A stretch of DNA of 64,000 nucleotides from Rhodosporidiobolus odoratus (GCA_034387635.1 JAOANU010000025.1:30001-94000); one strand, 5' to 3'. Numbered from the stretch's first letter, positions 35,192 through 47,383 are shown. Made by a program: numbers and translations. Notes: generated from the letters alone by a model not told the origin.

Positions 35192-38100
35192 ATGTCTGCT
35201 TCTCCACAAGCCAATCAAGGCTTGGACGACGGCCTGCCTCTTCCTCAAGAGATGATTTCCTCCCACACTGTCGGACAACGTTCCCTCACCGACCTCGAAA
35301 ACCACATGGACGAGAACGACGTGCGGGACGAGGAAGGTGCTCCGAGTGATGACCAGCCCGAGGATACGAACGACGACCCGGAGGAGGATCTGGACGAGGA
35401 GGAGCCGAAGAAGAGGGGAGGAGTGGTCGACGACGAAGAGGACGAGGACGAGGACGAGGTGCGCCTGACCGCTCATCTAGCATTACTGCACGAAGACTGA
35501 CTCGCAAGCGCGCTGCTGCAGGACGGAGATGAGGACGACGACCGCCCCCGCAAGAAGAGGGCAAGTCTCCCGCTCCTCTCCTGCCATACTCGACTGCTTG
35601 ACAGTCATGCTAACCTTTCTCTCGCCTATCTCGCAGCGGAAGAAGCGTGGCGGAAACCAGTTCCTCGATATCGAGGCGGATGTCGATGAAGATGAGGATG
35701 AAGAAGAAGACGAGGGAGAAGAGGGTTTCGTGGCCAATGGTGCGTGCCTTCCTCTCAGCACACGCTTGAGGAGTATCATAACATGCTGACAGCATTTCGT
35801 TCCGGGCAGACAACTTCATCGTCGACCGCCGCGAACCCCGCCGCGACCGCGACGGCTCCCTTCCTCCCGACCAAGATCTCTTCGACGAAGGCGACATCGA
35901 TAGCGATGCTGTCCATCGCCGGCTCGACCAGCGTCGTAAGGCACAGCGCGACAAGGAGGCGGCGCAGATGGCAGCGGATCTTGATGCGAGGTATAAGAAG
36001 AATAGGTACAGTCAGGATGGAGGAGACGACTGGGCACCCAAGGCGTTGCTCATGCCTGGAGTGAACGATCCTTCTATCTGGGGTATCAAGTGCAAGGTGC
36101 GTCTGCAGAGCTCGTTTTTCCCCTACTCTGTACTAACAGCGCTCTTTCCGATGTTCCCATATATACTCTTGTCAAACCCCTCTCTCTCGCTCGCATACTC
36201 GCAGCAAGGACGTGAACGCGAACTCGTCCTCTCTCTTTCCCGCAAAGCCGCCGCCCTCGCCGCCTCCGACAATGCCGCTCCCATGCAAATCATCTCTGCC
36301 TTCCAGCGCGACTCGCTCAAGGGGTACATCTACGTCGAAGCTCGCTCCGAACAACATGTCCGCAACGCCATTCACGGTCTCGTCGGTCTCTATCACAATG
36401 GCCCGAACGGAATCTTCCTCGTCGAAATCGAAGAAATGCCGGATCTGCTCAAGACGAAGCAGAAGAAGGTTGACCTTCAGCCGGGAGGATGGGTTCGCTT
36501 CAAGCGTGGAAAGCACGCCGGAGACCTGGCGCAGATCGTGGCGCTCTCGGACAACGTCGAGGAAGTCGCGATCAAGTACATCCCGCGTATCGACCTCACC
36601 CCGAAGGATGAAGAGATGAAGACTGGCGCAGACGGGAAGAAGCGCCGAAGGGGAGCCGGTGTGCCCCTTGCCTTCCGCCCGCCTCAGCGCTTCTTCAACC
36701 CGGAGGAGATCAGCAAGATCTACGGCGGGAAGGAGGTCTCGAAGAAGAGCGGGATCTACCACTTCCGCAACGAGGAGTACCGAGATGGGTTCTGCGAGAA
36801 GGACTTCAAGATTGCGCAGCTCACGACCGAGGACGTTCACCCCTCTATCGACGAGCTCACTCGCTTCCAGGGTGAGACCGCCGGCGGCGACAACCTCGAC
36901 TTGACTCAGATTGCCGACGCCGCCCGCAAACTCGCCAAGACGATCCTCCAGCCAGGCGACCACGTCGAAATCTTCGAAGGCGATCAAAAGAACGTCTACG
37001 GTACGGTCGACTCGATCTCGAACGAAGTCGTTGCCATCCTCCCTCATGCGGATCTCGACCTCGGCGGGATGAAGATTGAAGTTCCGGCGAGGAGTGTGCG
37101 CAAGCGCTTCCAGGCTGGTGACCACGTCAAGGTCATGCAGGGTTCGAATGCGGATGAAACGGGTCTGGTCGTCAAGGTGCAGGGGGATGTGGTCACCTTC
37201 CTCAGCGACTTGACCTCGACCGAAGTCAGCGTTTTTGCGAAGGACGTCCGTGAGGCTGCCGAGGTCGGCTCGGGAGTCAATGTAATCGGAGGGTTCGAGT
37301 TACATGACCTCGTTCAGCTTGAGTACGTTGCATCCTTCTTTGCCTTGCTAGTCTTCCTCCAATCGTTACCGAGACTGACTTTACAATGCCGTTCCACGCA
37401 GTCCTCAAACCGCCGGTTGCATCATCAAGATCGAGCGCGACACTTTCCGTATCCTCGATCAACTTGGCACTGTCCGCATGCTCAAGCCTAACCAGATCAG
37501 CAGCAAAGTCAACACCCGTTTCTCCGTTGCCACCGACAAGGAAGGCTTCGACATCAAGGAGGGCGACAGCATGAAGGAGGTCAGCGCTGTGCGTTGCGCT
37601 CTTATCCGCCTGTTTCCTTGATCGCGCTAGATACTGATGTGAGACTTATTGCCGAGCAGAATGGAACTGAACGTCGCGGTCGTGTCCTTCACGTCTACCG
37701 CTCCATGTACGCCTTCCTGCACTCGCGTGACCTCGTCGAGAACAGCGGTGTCTTCGTTTGCCACGCCCGTCACCTTGAATCGACCGCTCCGAGGGCCAAC
37801 AAGCCCAAGATGGGTACCGGCATGAACCCAGAGAGAATGGGCATGGTGGGGATGCCTCAGCCGCAGGTTCAGACCGGGGTCAGCTTCCGGCCCGATGGCA
37901 GGATCAACCGTCGCGTCGCGGTGACTCAAGGGACTTACAAGGGTCACGCTGGTATCATCAAGGACGTCACCGGCAACCAGGCTCGTGTCGAGCTTCACTC
38001 CGTCCGCAAGGTCATCACCGTCGACATCGCCAAGCTGAAGGAGCAGAAGTGCGTTTCCTCGTTCCCACTTGCTTCGCTCTACTCTGACCCCGCCCTCTTC

Positions 38101-39979
38101 CGCAGACCCGACGGTACCTTGCAGCCTCTCATGGAACGCCCTTCAGGCGGACCCGGATACGGTGGCAGGGGCGGCTTCAACCGCGAAAACTCGGCTTTCT
38201 CGACAGCAGCAAACTCGGCTCCTCTCGGCGGCGGCGGCGGTGGCTACGGCGGCGCTCCTTCCTACGGAGGGCGTGCTCCCGCTGGGCCTCCTTCCGGCTT
38301 CGACCCCTCCGTCGGTGCTGGCAACAACCCGTACTCGGGTGGTCGTACCCCTGCTCCCGCTTACTCGGGCGGCAAAACGCCTGCACCTCGATTCGGTGGT
38401 GCGACTCCTTTCGGCGGCGCTGGCGGTGCTACTCCTTTCGGTGGGGGCGCTACCCCTGCCTACGGAGGAGCAGCATCGAACGGTGGCGCTTTCGACCCTT
38501 CTGGCAGGACTCCCAATCCCTGGTCTGCCAACGCGCGCACCCCATTCATCCGACCCGACGCCTCTTCCGATCCTTTCAACGCTTCTTCTCGCACACCCCA
38601 TCACCCCAGCATGGGCAGCGGTGGTCACACCCCTGCCGCCGGGCCCTCATACTCTGCTCCTTCTCACGGCAGTCTCTCTACCAACCCGTATGGAGGCGCT
38701 TCTTCCAACCCCTACGCCCCAGGTGGCGCATACGGCGGTTCTGTACAAGGTCGTACTCCTGCCTACGGCGACATCAACGGCGGCAAGACGCCTGATCCGC
38801 GTCGCGCGGCAGCACTGGCGGGAGGAAGGACGCCCTATAACGGAGGGAAGACGCCCACTTATGGTGCTAAGAACGGGTACGGGTCGGGGGCGAACGCGGG
38901 ACCGATGTCGGCACCTACTCCGGCGGCGACTGCACCGACTCCGGCAGCGACGGGAGGAGGTGGATGGGACGACGACGAGTGGAGTGGTGGAGCAGTCACA
39001 GCGCCAACACCGGCTCCTCCTGTGCGTTATGCGGTCCTTTTCTTGCCCCACACCCGTTTCGAAGCTGACTTGCTTTCCCTTTTCAGCGAGGCGGAGACGG
39101 TTATGCCGGTGCACCAACACCAGCCGCCGGCGCCCCAACACCTGCACCCGATCGAAATGATTACGCCGGTGCTCCCACTCCCGGGATCTTTGCCGGCGCT
39201 CCCACTCCCGCCGCCTACCCATCCGGACCAACCCCGGGAGCTTCCTACGGCGCTGCTGCTCAAACCCCTGGAGCTGGTTACCCGTATCAGACTCCAGGGG
39301 CATATGCGGGAGCCGCGACATCGGCGGCGGAGCCTGTCGATTATAAGTTTAAGGAGGAGGAGGAGAAGGTTTTGCCTTCTGGGTGGGTTGTGGAGGGGGT
39401 TAGGGTTATTGTGCAGGAGAGTGCGTTCCAGGATAACAGGTTGCTGGGGCAATTCGGTGCGTCATCCCACAGGCTTTCCTTCCTCTTCTTCTACTGCGTG
39501 CATCGTCGCAGGGAGACTGATTATGCCACGCTTTCATGTCTCACAGGTCTCGTCAAGGCTCACACCGCTACGACTTGCGTCTTTACTCTCGACTCGAATC
39601 AGGAGCTGATTCAGGACTTCCCGAGCAAGGACGTCAGTCCGATGAAGCCGATGGAACCGGGAGAGAGGGCACTCGGTACGTTTCTTCTGTTCCTGCGGTC
39701 TCCTGTGCCTATCCCTGGTCGTTCATACCGTGCTGACGTTGTATTCGCTTTCGTTTCCTTCCTGCACTGCAGTCATCGGCGGTCAGTACCGTGGCGAGCG
39801 CGTTATGACCAACTCGCTCGACGGGGACGATTGGATGGTGGAACGGCCAAATGGCGGTGCGTTTCCGCTTCTTCGCATTGTCCGCCTCCTGCGTGCGAGT
39901 ACTCACGCTCGATTTCTTGCTCGTAGACCACGTCGTCATCGGCAATCATTTCCTCGTACTCGTTGACGAGACCCCTTAA
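35192..39979 (+). CDS. SPT5: Transcription elongation factor SPT5
   Basis: SPT5 binds SPT4 and clamps RNA polymerase II during elongation. The order is canonical: a very acidic N-terminus (DLDEEEPKKRGG, then runs of Glu/Asp), a core with PSIWGIKCKQGRERELVLSL and the NGN domain (PMQIISAFQRDSLKGYIYVE, VEIEEMPDLL), then KOW repeats (LQPGGWVRFKRGKHAGDLAQ, LQPGDHVEIFEGDQKNVYGT, FQAGDHVKVMQGSNADETGL, VAVTQGTYKGHAGIIKDVTG). The C-terminal region is Gly/Thr/Pro-rich with repeats such as GGRTPAP, GGKTPAP, GGATPFGG and GAPTPA; I count 23 Thr-Pro sites, the kind phosphorylated by Bur1/Cdk9. The final exons (PSGWVVEGVRVIVQ, IGGQYRGERVMTNS, VVIGNHFLVLVDETP) form the last KOW-like domain, with stop at 39977. 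There are more than ten introns. Confidence 0.96.
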
Positions 39980-40281
39980 TCAGCTTGATCAAGAAGGAAG
40001 AAAAGGAGCATGAGGTGGCATCCCCGTTCTCGTTGTGCAGCATGTTTCCCTGTCTGTGTGTCTGCTTGTTGCGCTTGTCTTGTAGTCTCATTCCACTCAT
40101 ACGCTTGCAACCTCGGAGTTGGCATCTTGTCAGCTGCAGTTGAAACTCAAAAGAGTCCGAAGAGGGAAAGAAAAGTTTTGGCTGCGGCGGCGAGATCATG
40201 ACGAGGTGTAGATCTCTCTCCCCTTTCTCCTCTCTTCCCTCTACCTACCTCTGCTTCACTACCCTTTCTCACACTTACACC
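39980..40281. other. Short intergenic, SPT5 / OM14-like gene
   Basis: Three hundred bp between same-strand genes, holding the SPT5 terminator and the promoter of the next gene. No distinct element was recognised. Confidence 0.4.
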
Positions 40282-41361
40282 ATGTCCTGGGCGGATATCG
40301 CAAAGAAGGGAGAGTTCCCGGAAGAACTTCAAGGCAAACCGGACGAATCACTTCTCACTACGGCTCAACCCGATCGTGCACCTTCTCCTGGTGTAGATGT
40401 CGTGAAGGATCACGTTGCCAGTCAGTCACTCTCCCTATGGCACCCTTCCATACCCGTCTTTGAGGTGTAGTCGCTGTTGTACGAATCTCGAGGGCGTCAT
40501 CCTATAACACCTTTTACTGACTACTGCACTGCTTGTACTGGCACTTTATACATCGCAGTCGTCGACCAGGATGAACTCCGCAAGTTGCGCGAAGGAGTTG
40601 AACACGCCGATGACCCTCACTCGACCAATGCCGACTTTGACGAAGCCCGCCGACACCAAGCTGCCCGTGACGCAGCTGAGCAACAAGCTCGTTTGAAGGC
40701 TCAGGCGCAGAAGGAACTCAAGCAGACCACGGACAAGGTCGAGGCGGTTGAGACAAAGGTTGAGAAGAAGGGTGAAGAAGTGAAGGAAAAGACTGAGGAA
40801 GTGGTTGAGGAGGTTAAGGAGAAGGGTGGTGAGGCCCTCAAGACGGCTGAGAAGAAGGGAAAGGAAGTGGAGAAGGAGGTTAAGGAGAAGTGGGCTGAAG
40901 GAAAGGCGGAGGCCAAGGAAAAGTGGGCCGAAGGCAAGAAGGAAGCCAAGGAGTTTGCCGACAAGGCAGAGAAGGAGGTCAAGAAGGATGTGGGTTGTTT
41001 TCCCCTTCCTCTCGGTGTTCCATCTGGACGAGCTGACTCGCGTCATCTTGTACAGGCCAAGAAGCTGCAGAAGAAGGCATCCGAGGTGGAGAAGGAAGGC
41101 CGCGCTCTTGCGAAGCAGTACCCCTACGCTGCTTCCGGTCTTGCCGGTGCCGGTACGTTGTCTCCCCGCTACCTCTCACTTGTCTCATGCGCTGATCCGG
41201 CTTTTGTATGCCTTCCAGTCAACCTAGCCCTCATCGCCGTCCCCGCTTTCTACGCCTACCAAAACTGGGACAAGCCCCGTTGGGACCGCCGAATCGTTTC
41301 CGCCGTTGCCGTTGGGCTTACTGCCGTCTTCGGCCTGGAAGCGCATGTATTCTCCTCGTAG
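40282..41361 (+). CDS. OM14-like mitochondrial outer membrane protein
   Basis: The start MSWADIAKKGEFPEELQGKP leads into a segment with VVDQDELRKLREGVEHADD, then a long Lys/Glu/Ala helix with LEA-like heptads (VEKKGEEVKEKTEEVVEEVK, KEKWAEGKAEAKEKWAEGKK). Two C-terminal hydrophobic segments follow, GLAGA-VNLALIAVPAFYAYQN and AVAVGLTAVFGLEAHVF, separated by WDKPRWDRR. This architecture matches fungal proteins with an OM14 C-terminal domain. In budding yeast Om14 sits in the mitochondrial outer membrane and receives ribosome-NAC complexes. Four exons were resolved. The family call is by architecture; the NAC-receptor role is only by analogy. Confidence 0.75.
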
Positions 41362-42142
41362 CGCCGGTTTCTCGCCTCAGACCGGGCTGCTTTAGCGAGT
41401 AATGAACCTTGTGTATTTCCTCATTTTACTTTGTAATCTCTATTTACACCTTCCTGCTGCGGCGACGATTGTCTGCATCGCGAAGAGCGGAGACACCTTC
41501 AGACTCGCCAGAAACTGCGCGACGCGCGGGATCGATCTGTTCGGTACAGCACGGTTCAGGCTCCTCATGAGCAAAGATACAGGCTACAAGCTGCCCACAG
41601 GCGCTTCACAGCTGTGCTACCGGGTTGAACGTGCTGCTCGGCATGGAAGAGCAACTGTATATTGTTGCCAACTATGAGTAATATGCTCTTTTTAGGTGTG
41701 CTTTCTCCTTGAAGGGGTGCTTCTTGCCTCGTACCATAGAACGGAGGTGGGAGACAGCAAAGTTGCTTCTTATCGAGCAACATTTTTTACAGAGAGCCTT
41801 CTTATAGGGGGAAAAACTACTGTAGTGCCTATTGTCGCCCTTTCTCCCTGCAGCCGTCGCGCGAGACTAGAGATAGCCCCTTCGCGCTGCGCTGCAACTA
41901 CCGCCTTCGTCCCTCTGCGCCTCGTTCCGCTACTCGTCTGACCTTGGTCATCGGGAGGAGGGAAACCGAAAGGGCCAGAGCAGCCCGTTCTGCTGCTGCA
42001 CGACCCTGCACGAACGAGAGGTGTAGCGCGAATGCAGAGCAGAGTAACCTTCTCTCACCGTCAGGAAAAGCCTTTCTCGGCTGACGGGGGGAGCAGAGGA
42101 TGCGGATGCGAGGGTGTATTGCTGCAGCGTCTCCCGCCTAAC
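41362..42142. other. Convergent intergenic region, OM14-like / UTP4
   Basis: About 780 bp between two convergent stops. No coding exon, tRNA or repeat of note was recognised. A GGTTCAGGCTCC near 41554 loosely resembles a tRNA B box but has no matching cloverleaf. Confidence 0.45.
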
Positions 42143-45100
42143 TTAGATCCCAAACTGTCCCGCCTTGACCCAAGCATCGGGCAATTCCCTCGCCACATCA
42201 AACCAAGTCCTCTCCACGGCAACCAACTCCCCCTGCCCAACAAAGTCAAACAAACATAGAGGCTGGTACCGCCTCGTGACGCGAATATCGAGCGGGGTAG
42301 GTTCCTTCTTCTTCGTCTCCGAGGTCAGAGTCGAGGAGAGGGGAAGATCGTCCTCTTCCTCCCTCGCCCTCTTGCGATCTGCTTCCCGTCGTTCCGGCAC
42401 GCCATTAGCGCCCTGCTTGCCCTTCTTGCCCTTCTTCGTCTTGCCACCGGTGACCCCGTCGACCTCCACTGCGGTTTTGTCGTCTCCCCGTTTCAGAGCG
42501 GCGAGGTCGATCTTGGCGACCCAGTTTGCGCCCCAGACGACAGCGACCGAAGACTCACCCCCGGCTGCAGCAGCGTTCTGCACCGCCACACGTCGAGAAG
42601 GGTGGACATGAGACTGATCCGCCGCGGACGATGCAGCAGCAATGGAAGAAGGCGAGGAGAAAGCGTCCACTCGACGAGGTTCGAACGAGACGCCGAGGAC
42701 GGGCTCGCGAATGTCCATCAGAGTGTTGTACTTCTTCGAAGAGAGGGGAAGCGCCCAGGGGTGGAAGCGGTGGGAGGTGAGGCCGTAGAGGAGGAGGGAG
42801 TTTGTTGGGAGGGCGAGCAGGAGGGTGGGTTCGCCGCCGGTGGAGGATGAGGGGGTGAAGGTAAGCCATGCGGGGACGAGAGGTGGTGTGGGGAGAATGG
42901 TGTGGGTCTATCGGAAAAAGCACACTTGAGGTTAGCGGAGTTGTAGGTGCGTGATGGAGACAAATTGAGCCATACCTTGGAAGCTTCCAGGTCATACACC
43001 ACGACCTTTCGTGCCGTTTCTGCAGCAGCAAGGTATTTGCCATCGCTGGAGACTGCGAGACAAGCAACCGCCGAAGGGACCCGCTTGTTCGACGCAGCCG
43101 AAGCCGGCGCTGCGTCGTCCTCTTCATCGCTACTCTCCTCATCTCCGCTACTGGCACCGTTCATCTCGACGTCACCTCCGTTGGCATGTACGCCATTGAC
43201 GCCATTCGCAGCCTTTTTCGGCTTCGGCGCGCCCTCACCAAGAACCGCCGCCACTTCGCAATCATCGTCCTTCCCTGCTGGCAGCTGCACGACGGCAATA
43301 GTGTTGCCAAAGGTGGCAGAGATAATTAGGCGCTGAGAGTCTCGGGTAAAGGTGAGGCAGGATGCGCCAGTGCCGAGAGAAGCGGGCAGGGAGGCGGAGA
43401 GGGCGGGAGTGAGGGATTTCTGTCGACGAGGGATGAGCTCTCCGTTTCGCTGCAGATGATATAGCTGGTCAGTGAGGGGGACACGGGGAGACGACGGGAA
43501 GAAAGAGGACGCACCCATTGCAGGCGGAAAAGCTTGGTCTCGTAGAGATCGGAAACCGCGAGCCAGCGTCCGTCGTGCGAGACGGCGCTCGAGGTGAGGT
43601 TGGTTTGCACCTATCACCGGACTCCCAAAGTCAGCATTCGTGCCCAGAAAGGTAGATCGGTGAGCAACAGCTTACCTTGAGCTCCAGCTCTGCCACCTTC
43701 TCGTACCCCGTAGTTCCAACCTCGTCCTCCTCTTCATCTTGCTCGCCCTCCGCCTCCATCTCCGCTCCGAACTTCTTCCTCCCCCACCTCACCTTTGCAA
43801 GGGGCGCCGCATTTCCCCCTCCCGCAACCGCCGAACCTCCCTTCTTCGGATCCTCCAGCTTCCAAATCCCAACGCCCCGATCCCGCTTGCATACCAGCAA
43901 CCGCGGCGAGTCTCCCCCATTCCCTGCTGCTACCGAGAAAGGTCGAGATCGCTGGGGAACGTAAGAAGCTCGACGGTGAATGGTGGATTCGAAGGAAGTG
44001 GAGGGGACGTCAGAGACGGGGTTTTTGGGGGCGGGTGGAGTGGCGCGCTTCTTCCCACTTGACGAGGAGGAGGGAGTGGCGGAAGCAGGAGCGACGGCGG
44101 TAAGGATGAGGGAGAGGTCCAGCCCTGCTGAGGTCATCACAGGGACGAGGGCCTTTTTCGGCAGCGACGACGGCGGAGGAGGGGAGGGCAGGGGGAGCGA
44201 GTAGGGCGGAGAGATGACGATGGCGCGGACGTCGTGAGAGTGGAGACGGCGGCCGGAAGCTTGGATCCATCGCCCCGCAGGGACATCGTGGATGCGGGAA
44301 GAGGCGACCGTGACAAGGCGGAACTCGGTGGTTTTCTGGTCCACGCCCGAGGTGAAAAGGGAGGTTCCGTCCTACGAGAGTACCGGTAAGCATACGAACT
44401 AGAGAACATGAAAGAGGGAAAGCGCACAGATCCTAACGCGAGAGCCAGCACATCCGCCTTGTGAGCCTTGAAGCTCTGGCTCTGGGTTCCCGTCTCGCTA
44501 TCCCAGAACTTGACATTCCCCATCGAGTCACCGCTGACGATCGTTCCGTCCGCAAGGATCGCGACAGCCCATACGATGGTATGCTCGCCCTTCAAGCGGT
44601 CAAGAGTCATGCGAAGACCGCCGCGCCAGATACCGCTGACCGCGCCGGAGGAGGGGACCTCGAAGCGGCGAATGGTGGAGTTGGAGCAGCCAGCGATGAG
44701 GTATGATTCGGACGGAGTGGAAAAGTGGGCGGGAAGGGAAGAAGGCGAAGGAGACGATTCTGTGGACCCAATCAGGTTAGGCGGCTCGAGGCGAGAAGGT
44801 GGGATCAGTAACGTACCCCGCTCCTTACCCTTCGAACTCGGCTCAACTGGTGGGCCCCAGGCCAGTGACAACGCGCGGACCTTCCCTGGACCGCCGACCT
44901 CGATCTTGGAAACGAGTTCGAGCTCCCCGTCCACGATATTCAGGATCCGAATGGTTGAGTCCTCGCAAGCAATTGCGAGGGAGGAGGATGCGCGAGATGC
45001 AGCCAGGGCGAAGATCGGAGGAAGAGTCGGAAGAGTAGACTGCCAAAAGAAAAGCATGAGGAGTGGCGAGAGAATCGGAAAGACACTGAGAAAACGCACT

Positions 45101-45756
45101 TTGACCATACCGACTGCTTTCCCACTGCCAGGACCTCCCCATTCCCACTCAACAAGCTCACTTCCGACGCCGCCGACACCGAACAGTCGCACGCCTTCAC
45201 GTTGCAACCTTCGCATTTCCTGCTCGGCACCTTCGAGGTCGCCGTCGTACAGGTCAAGGTCTCCCTGAGAGAGGGTAGTCTGGTGGGTAAAGACGAGATG
45301 GGAAAGAAGGGAGGTGGGCTTCTTTGAGTTGCGGGTCTTGGGAAGAGGAAAAGAAGACGGGAGAGTCTGCAAGGAAGCGAGTTAAGTATGGGTGCGCGAG
45401 ATGATAATCCGTGAGAGAATGCAGCGTACCCTCCACGCAACCCACCCCTGGTGACCGCCCCAGAGCATCAGCTCTACATCGCCATTGCCGCGTCCAACGG
45501 CGAGTATACCGCGTTCTGCAGTGTTGCCTCCGAATCCGAGTAGTCCGGCATCGAAGGTTTCCGGAGTAAGAGCGAGGGTAGATGCGGGAGCTGGACTCCA
45601 ATGTGGAAACCGACAGCGGTGCAAGGGTAGACCTTTACGTCTTGATTGCGAGTTGAGCTGAGGAGCGACAGCTGAGAAGGGATCAAGGTCGAGTTGAACG
45701 GGGTGCGGTGAGGGCTGGTCAAAGGCAGGGTCGTCCTGCAGCATGTCAGGGTCCAT
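42143..45756 (-). CDS. UTP4: U3 snoRNA-associated protein 4 (t-UTP, WD40)
   Basis: UTP4 is a t-UTP/UTP-A subunit of the small-subunit processome, which acts on pre-18S rRNA in the nucleolus. The start MDPDMLQDDPAFDQPSPHPV leads to LPLHRCRFPHWSPAPASTLAL, LAVGRGNGDVELMLWGGHQG, WDSETGTQSQSFKAHKADVL and other WD40 blades (FALAASRASSSLAIACEDST; HTIVWAVAILADGTIVSGDS; CLAVSSDGKYLAAAETARKV). The UTP4-specific tail contains MDIREPVLGVSFEPRRVDAF, VVWGANWVAKIDL and YQPLCLFDFVGQGELVAVER, ending VKAGQFGI. A lysine-rich insert (KTKKGKKGKQG) suits a nucleolar protein. It has about eight introns and diverges from an F-box-like gene. Confidence 0.92.
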
Positions 45757-46172
45757 GATAGACTGTGTCCTGTGCTAGATGCGAGTGTCTACCGTGAGTG
45801 AGATCGAGTCCATCTCCTCGAGGCGTCCCAGCTCGAACACCGATCAGCACTTTGGCTCTTCCATTGCATCTAGCCTACTGTAACGCTTATTCACAGCTCG
45901 CCAGCTGTACTCTTGCGTCCGACCGCCTTGTCAAAACCCTTTATAAAAGGGTCGTCGCCAACTTGTCCTCGTCACCGTTCCCCACTTGTCGCCCTCTTCA
46001 GCAACCGTCGATCTCGCTTGCAAGTCTTGCAGGTTCGTCCGTCCATCTCTGTGCACCTTTACCAACTGGGTTGCGCAAGCAGGATGCTCGCCGCGGCCCA
46101 ACATGTACTTTCTTGTCCCCCGCCTTCTTCCGACCTGAGAGGCCTCCATGAGGTCTTGAGGTGGTACTGACG
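45757..46172. promoter_or_regulatory. Divergent promoter region, UTP4 / F-box-like gene
   Basis: A 416-bp interval between the start codons at 45756 (minus) and 46173 (plus). Its one strong element is the near-palindromic TATA site described separately. No exon was recognised. Confidence 0.5.
45953..45960. promoter_or_regulatory. TATA box in a near-palindrome
   Basis: TATAAAAG on the plus strand lies about 210 bp upstream of the F-box-like ATG. The surrounding CCCTTTATAAAAGGG reads CCCTTTTATAAAGGG on the other strand, so it also offers a TATA element about 200 bp upstream of UTP4. It is the cleanest TATA sequence I found in a promoter position. Which gene uses it is not known. Confidence 0.55.
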
Positions 46173-47192
46173 ATGCCTCGCATCTCCAGCATGCCTCGCC
46201 GTCTGCCGCTCGAGTTACAGCTCTACGTAATCGAAATCGCGCTCGCCGTCTCACCGGTTTGGGATGCGCCTCGACAATCACAGGACGGGAGGGATCGCAC
46301 CGAACTATGCGATGCCCTCTCTCTCGTGCATCGCAGCTGGACCGTGGCGGCCCAGCACGAGTTCCGCGCATACCTCGTCCACCATGTCCCGTGCGGTTAT
46401 GGTCCGCCTTTGGGAGCTTGTCCCGTTCAGCGGGCCGTGGAGGGCGGGTGGCACGTTCGAGGGCTGAGCCTCAGAGACAGAGCTTGTCGCTGGCTCAGGC
46501 GCAACACGGACAGCTTCGAGACGCTCCTCAACAGGCTCGAGCACCTGGTGGTGGAGCACAAAGAGCAAGCCATTACTGTTGATGCTGGGACCGCTCTCGG
46601 TGCGTTCAACCTTAGCTGTTGCTGTTTATACTGCGCTATCTCGCTCATTGAGTCTTGCTCAGCCCTGCACAAGCTCGAACTGAAGGGCGGCGCCTTCGAA
46701 TCGCATCTCTTTACTCCGCCTCCCCGTCTCACCCACTGTCATTGCATGTATAGCGACATTTATGCTCCCCTCCCATCCATGCCGACGGTCCGCGTCCTCA
46801 GCCTCAGCAGCGTCTACTTTCTGGACCGTCACCTCACCAAGACCTTCCTGGCCTCTTTTCCCAACCTCGCCATCCTCGCAGTCTACCGTGACGGGTATAG
46901 CATGATGAGGTCGCCGTACCCGATGTTCGAACTCGCGCCCAAGAGCCTCAGAATTGTGTGTGTATACACGGAGGCGGAGGATGTCGATGTCTATTCATCT
47001 CTCACTTCTTTCCCTCATCCCCCTAAGTCTATCACGGTTCGAACTCGGCCCGAAGTACGCTCCGCCTTCTCAGATTCGTTTGAGCAACTTGTCAGCTGGT
47101 GTGACACGAATGGCGTCGAGTTGCGGTCTGAAGAGCGGAGTAGGGAGGAATGTGACTCTGACGCTTTTGACGGATGGTGTCACGGGCAGTAG
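46173..47192 (+). CDS. F-box-like protein
   Basis: The start MPRISSMPRRLPLELQLYVI gives an F-box-like opening (LPLELQLYVIEIALAV...LCDALSLVHRSWTVAAQHEF). It continues with a leucine-rich region (FETLLNRLEHLVVEHKEQA, ALHKLELKGGAFES, VRVLSLSSVYFLDRHL, FPNLAILAVYRDGY) and ends at 47190-47192. A 63-nt in-frame, stop-free intron is likely at 46600-46662 (GTGCGT...TGCTCAG); removing it deletes a Cys-rich piece that looks out of place (SCCCLYCAIS). The target is unknown. The ATG at 46173 is the first in frame. Confidence 0.65.
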   Translation: MPRISSMPRRLPLELQLYVIEIALAVSPVWDAPRQSQDGRDRTELCDALSLVHRSWTVAAQHEFRAYLVHHVPCGYGPPLGACPVQRAVEGGWHVRGLSLRDRACRWLRRNTDSFETLLNRLEHLVVEHKEQAITVDAGTALGAFNLSCCCLYCAISLIESCSALHKLELKGGAFESHLFTPPPRLTHCHCMYSDIYAPLPSMPTVRVLSLSSVYFLDRHLTKTFLASFPNLAILAVYRDGYSMMRSPYPMFELAPKSLRIVCVYTEAEDVDVYSSLTSFPHPPKSITVRTRPEVRSAFSDSFEQLVSWCDTNGVELRSEERSREECDSDAFDGWCHGQ

Positions 47193-47383
47193 CGCAGTTA
47201 GGGCGTAAGTAGCGTAGACATAGGCGCATTGCAGCTTGATGTATCTGTTGCTGTCTCGCTCTGCTCCGCATGACTGTCTCTTCAGTCTAAACAGGAAAAC
47301 CATTCCTTTCAATCGATTTGTTCACGAGCTTCCTAAGCTGAGCCTTTCCTTCCTTCCCAAGACGAGCAAGCTTCTCCTCCTGC

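Noticed and set aside
36172..37125. Minus-strand open frame of 317 codons inside SPT5
   Set aside because: It is the antisense shadow of strongly biased SPT5 codons; the plus-strand product is unambiguous.
41545..41570. B-box-like GGTTCAGGCTCC
   Set aside because: It departs from the GGTTCRANNCC consensus, and no acceptor stem or D-arm can be formed around it.
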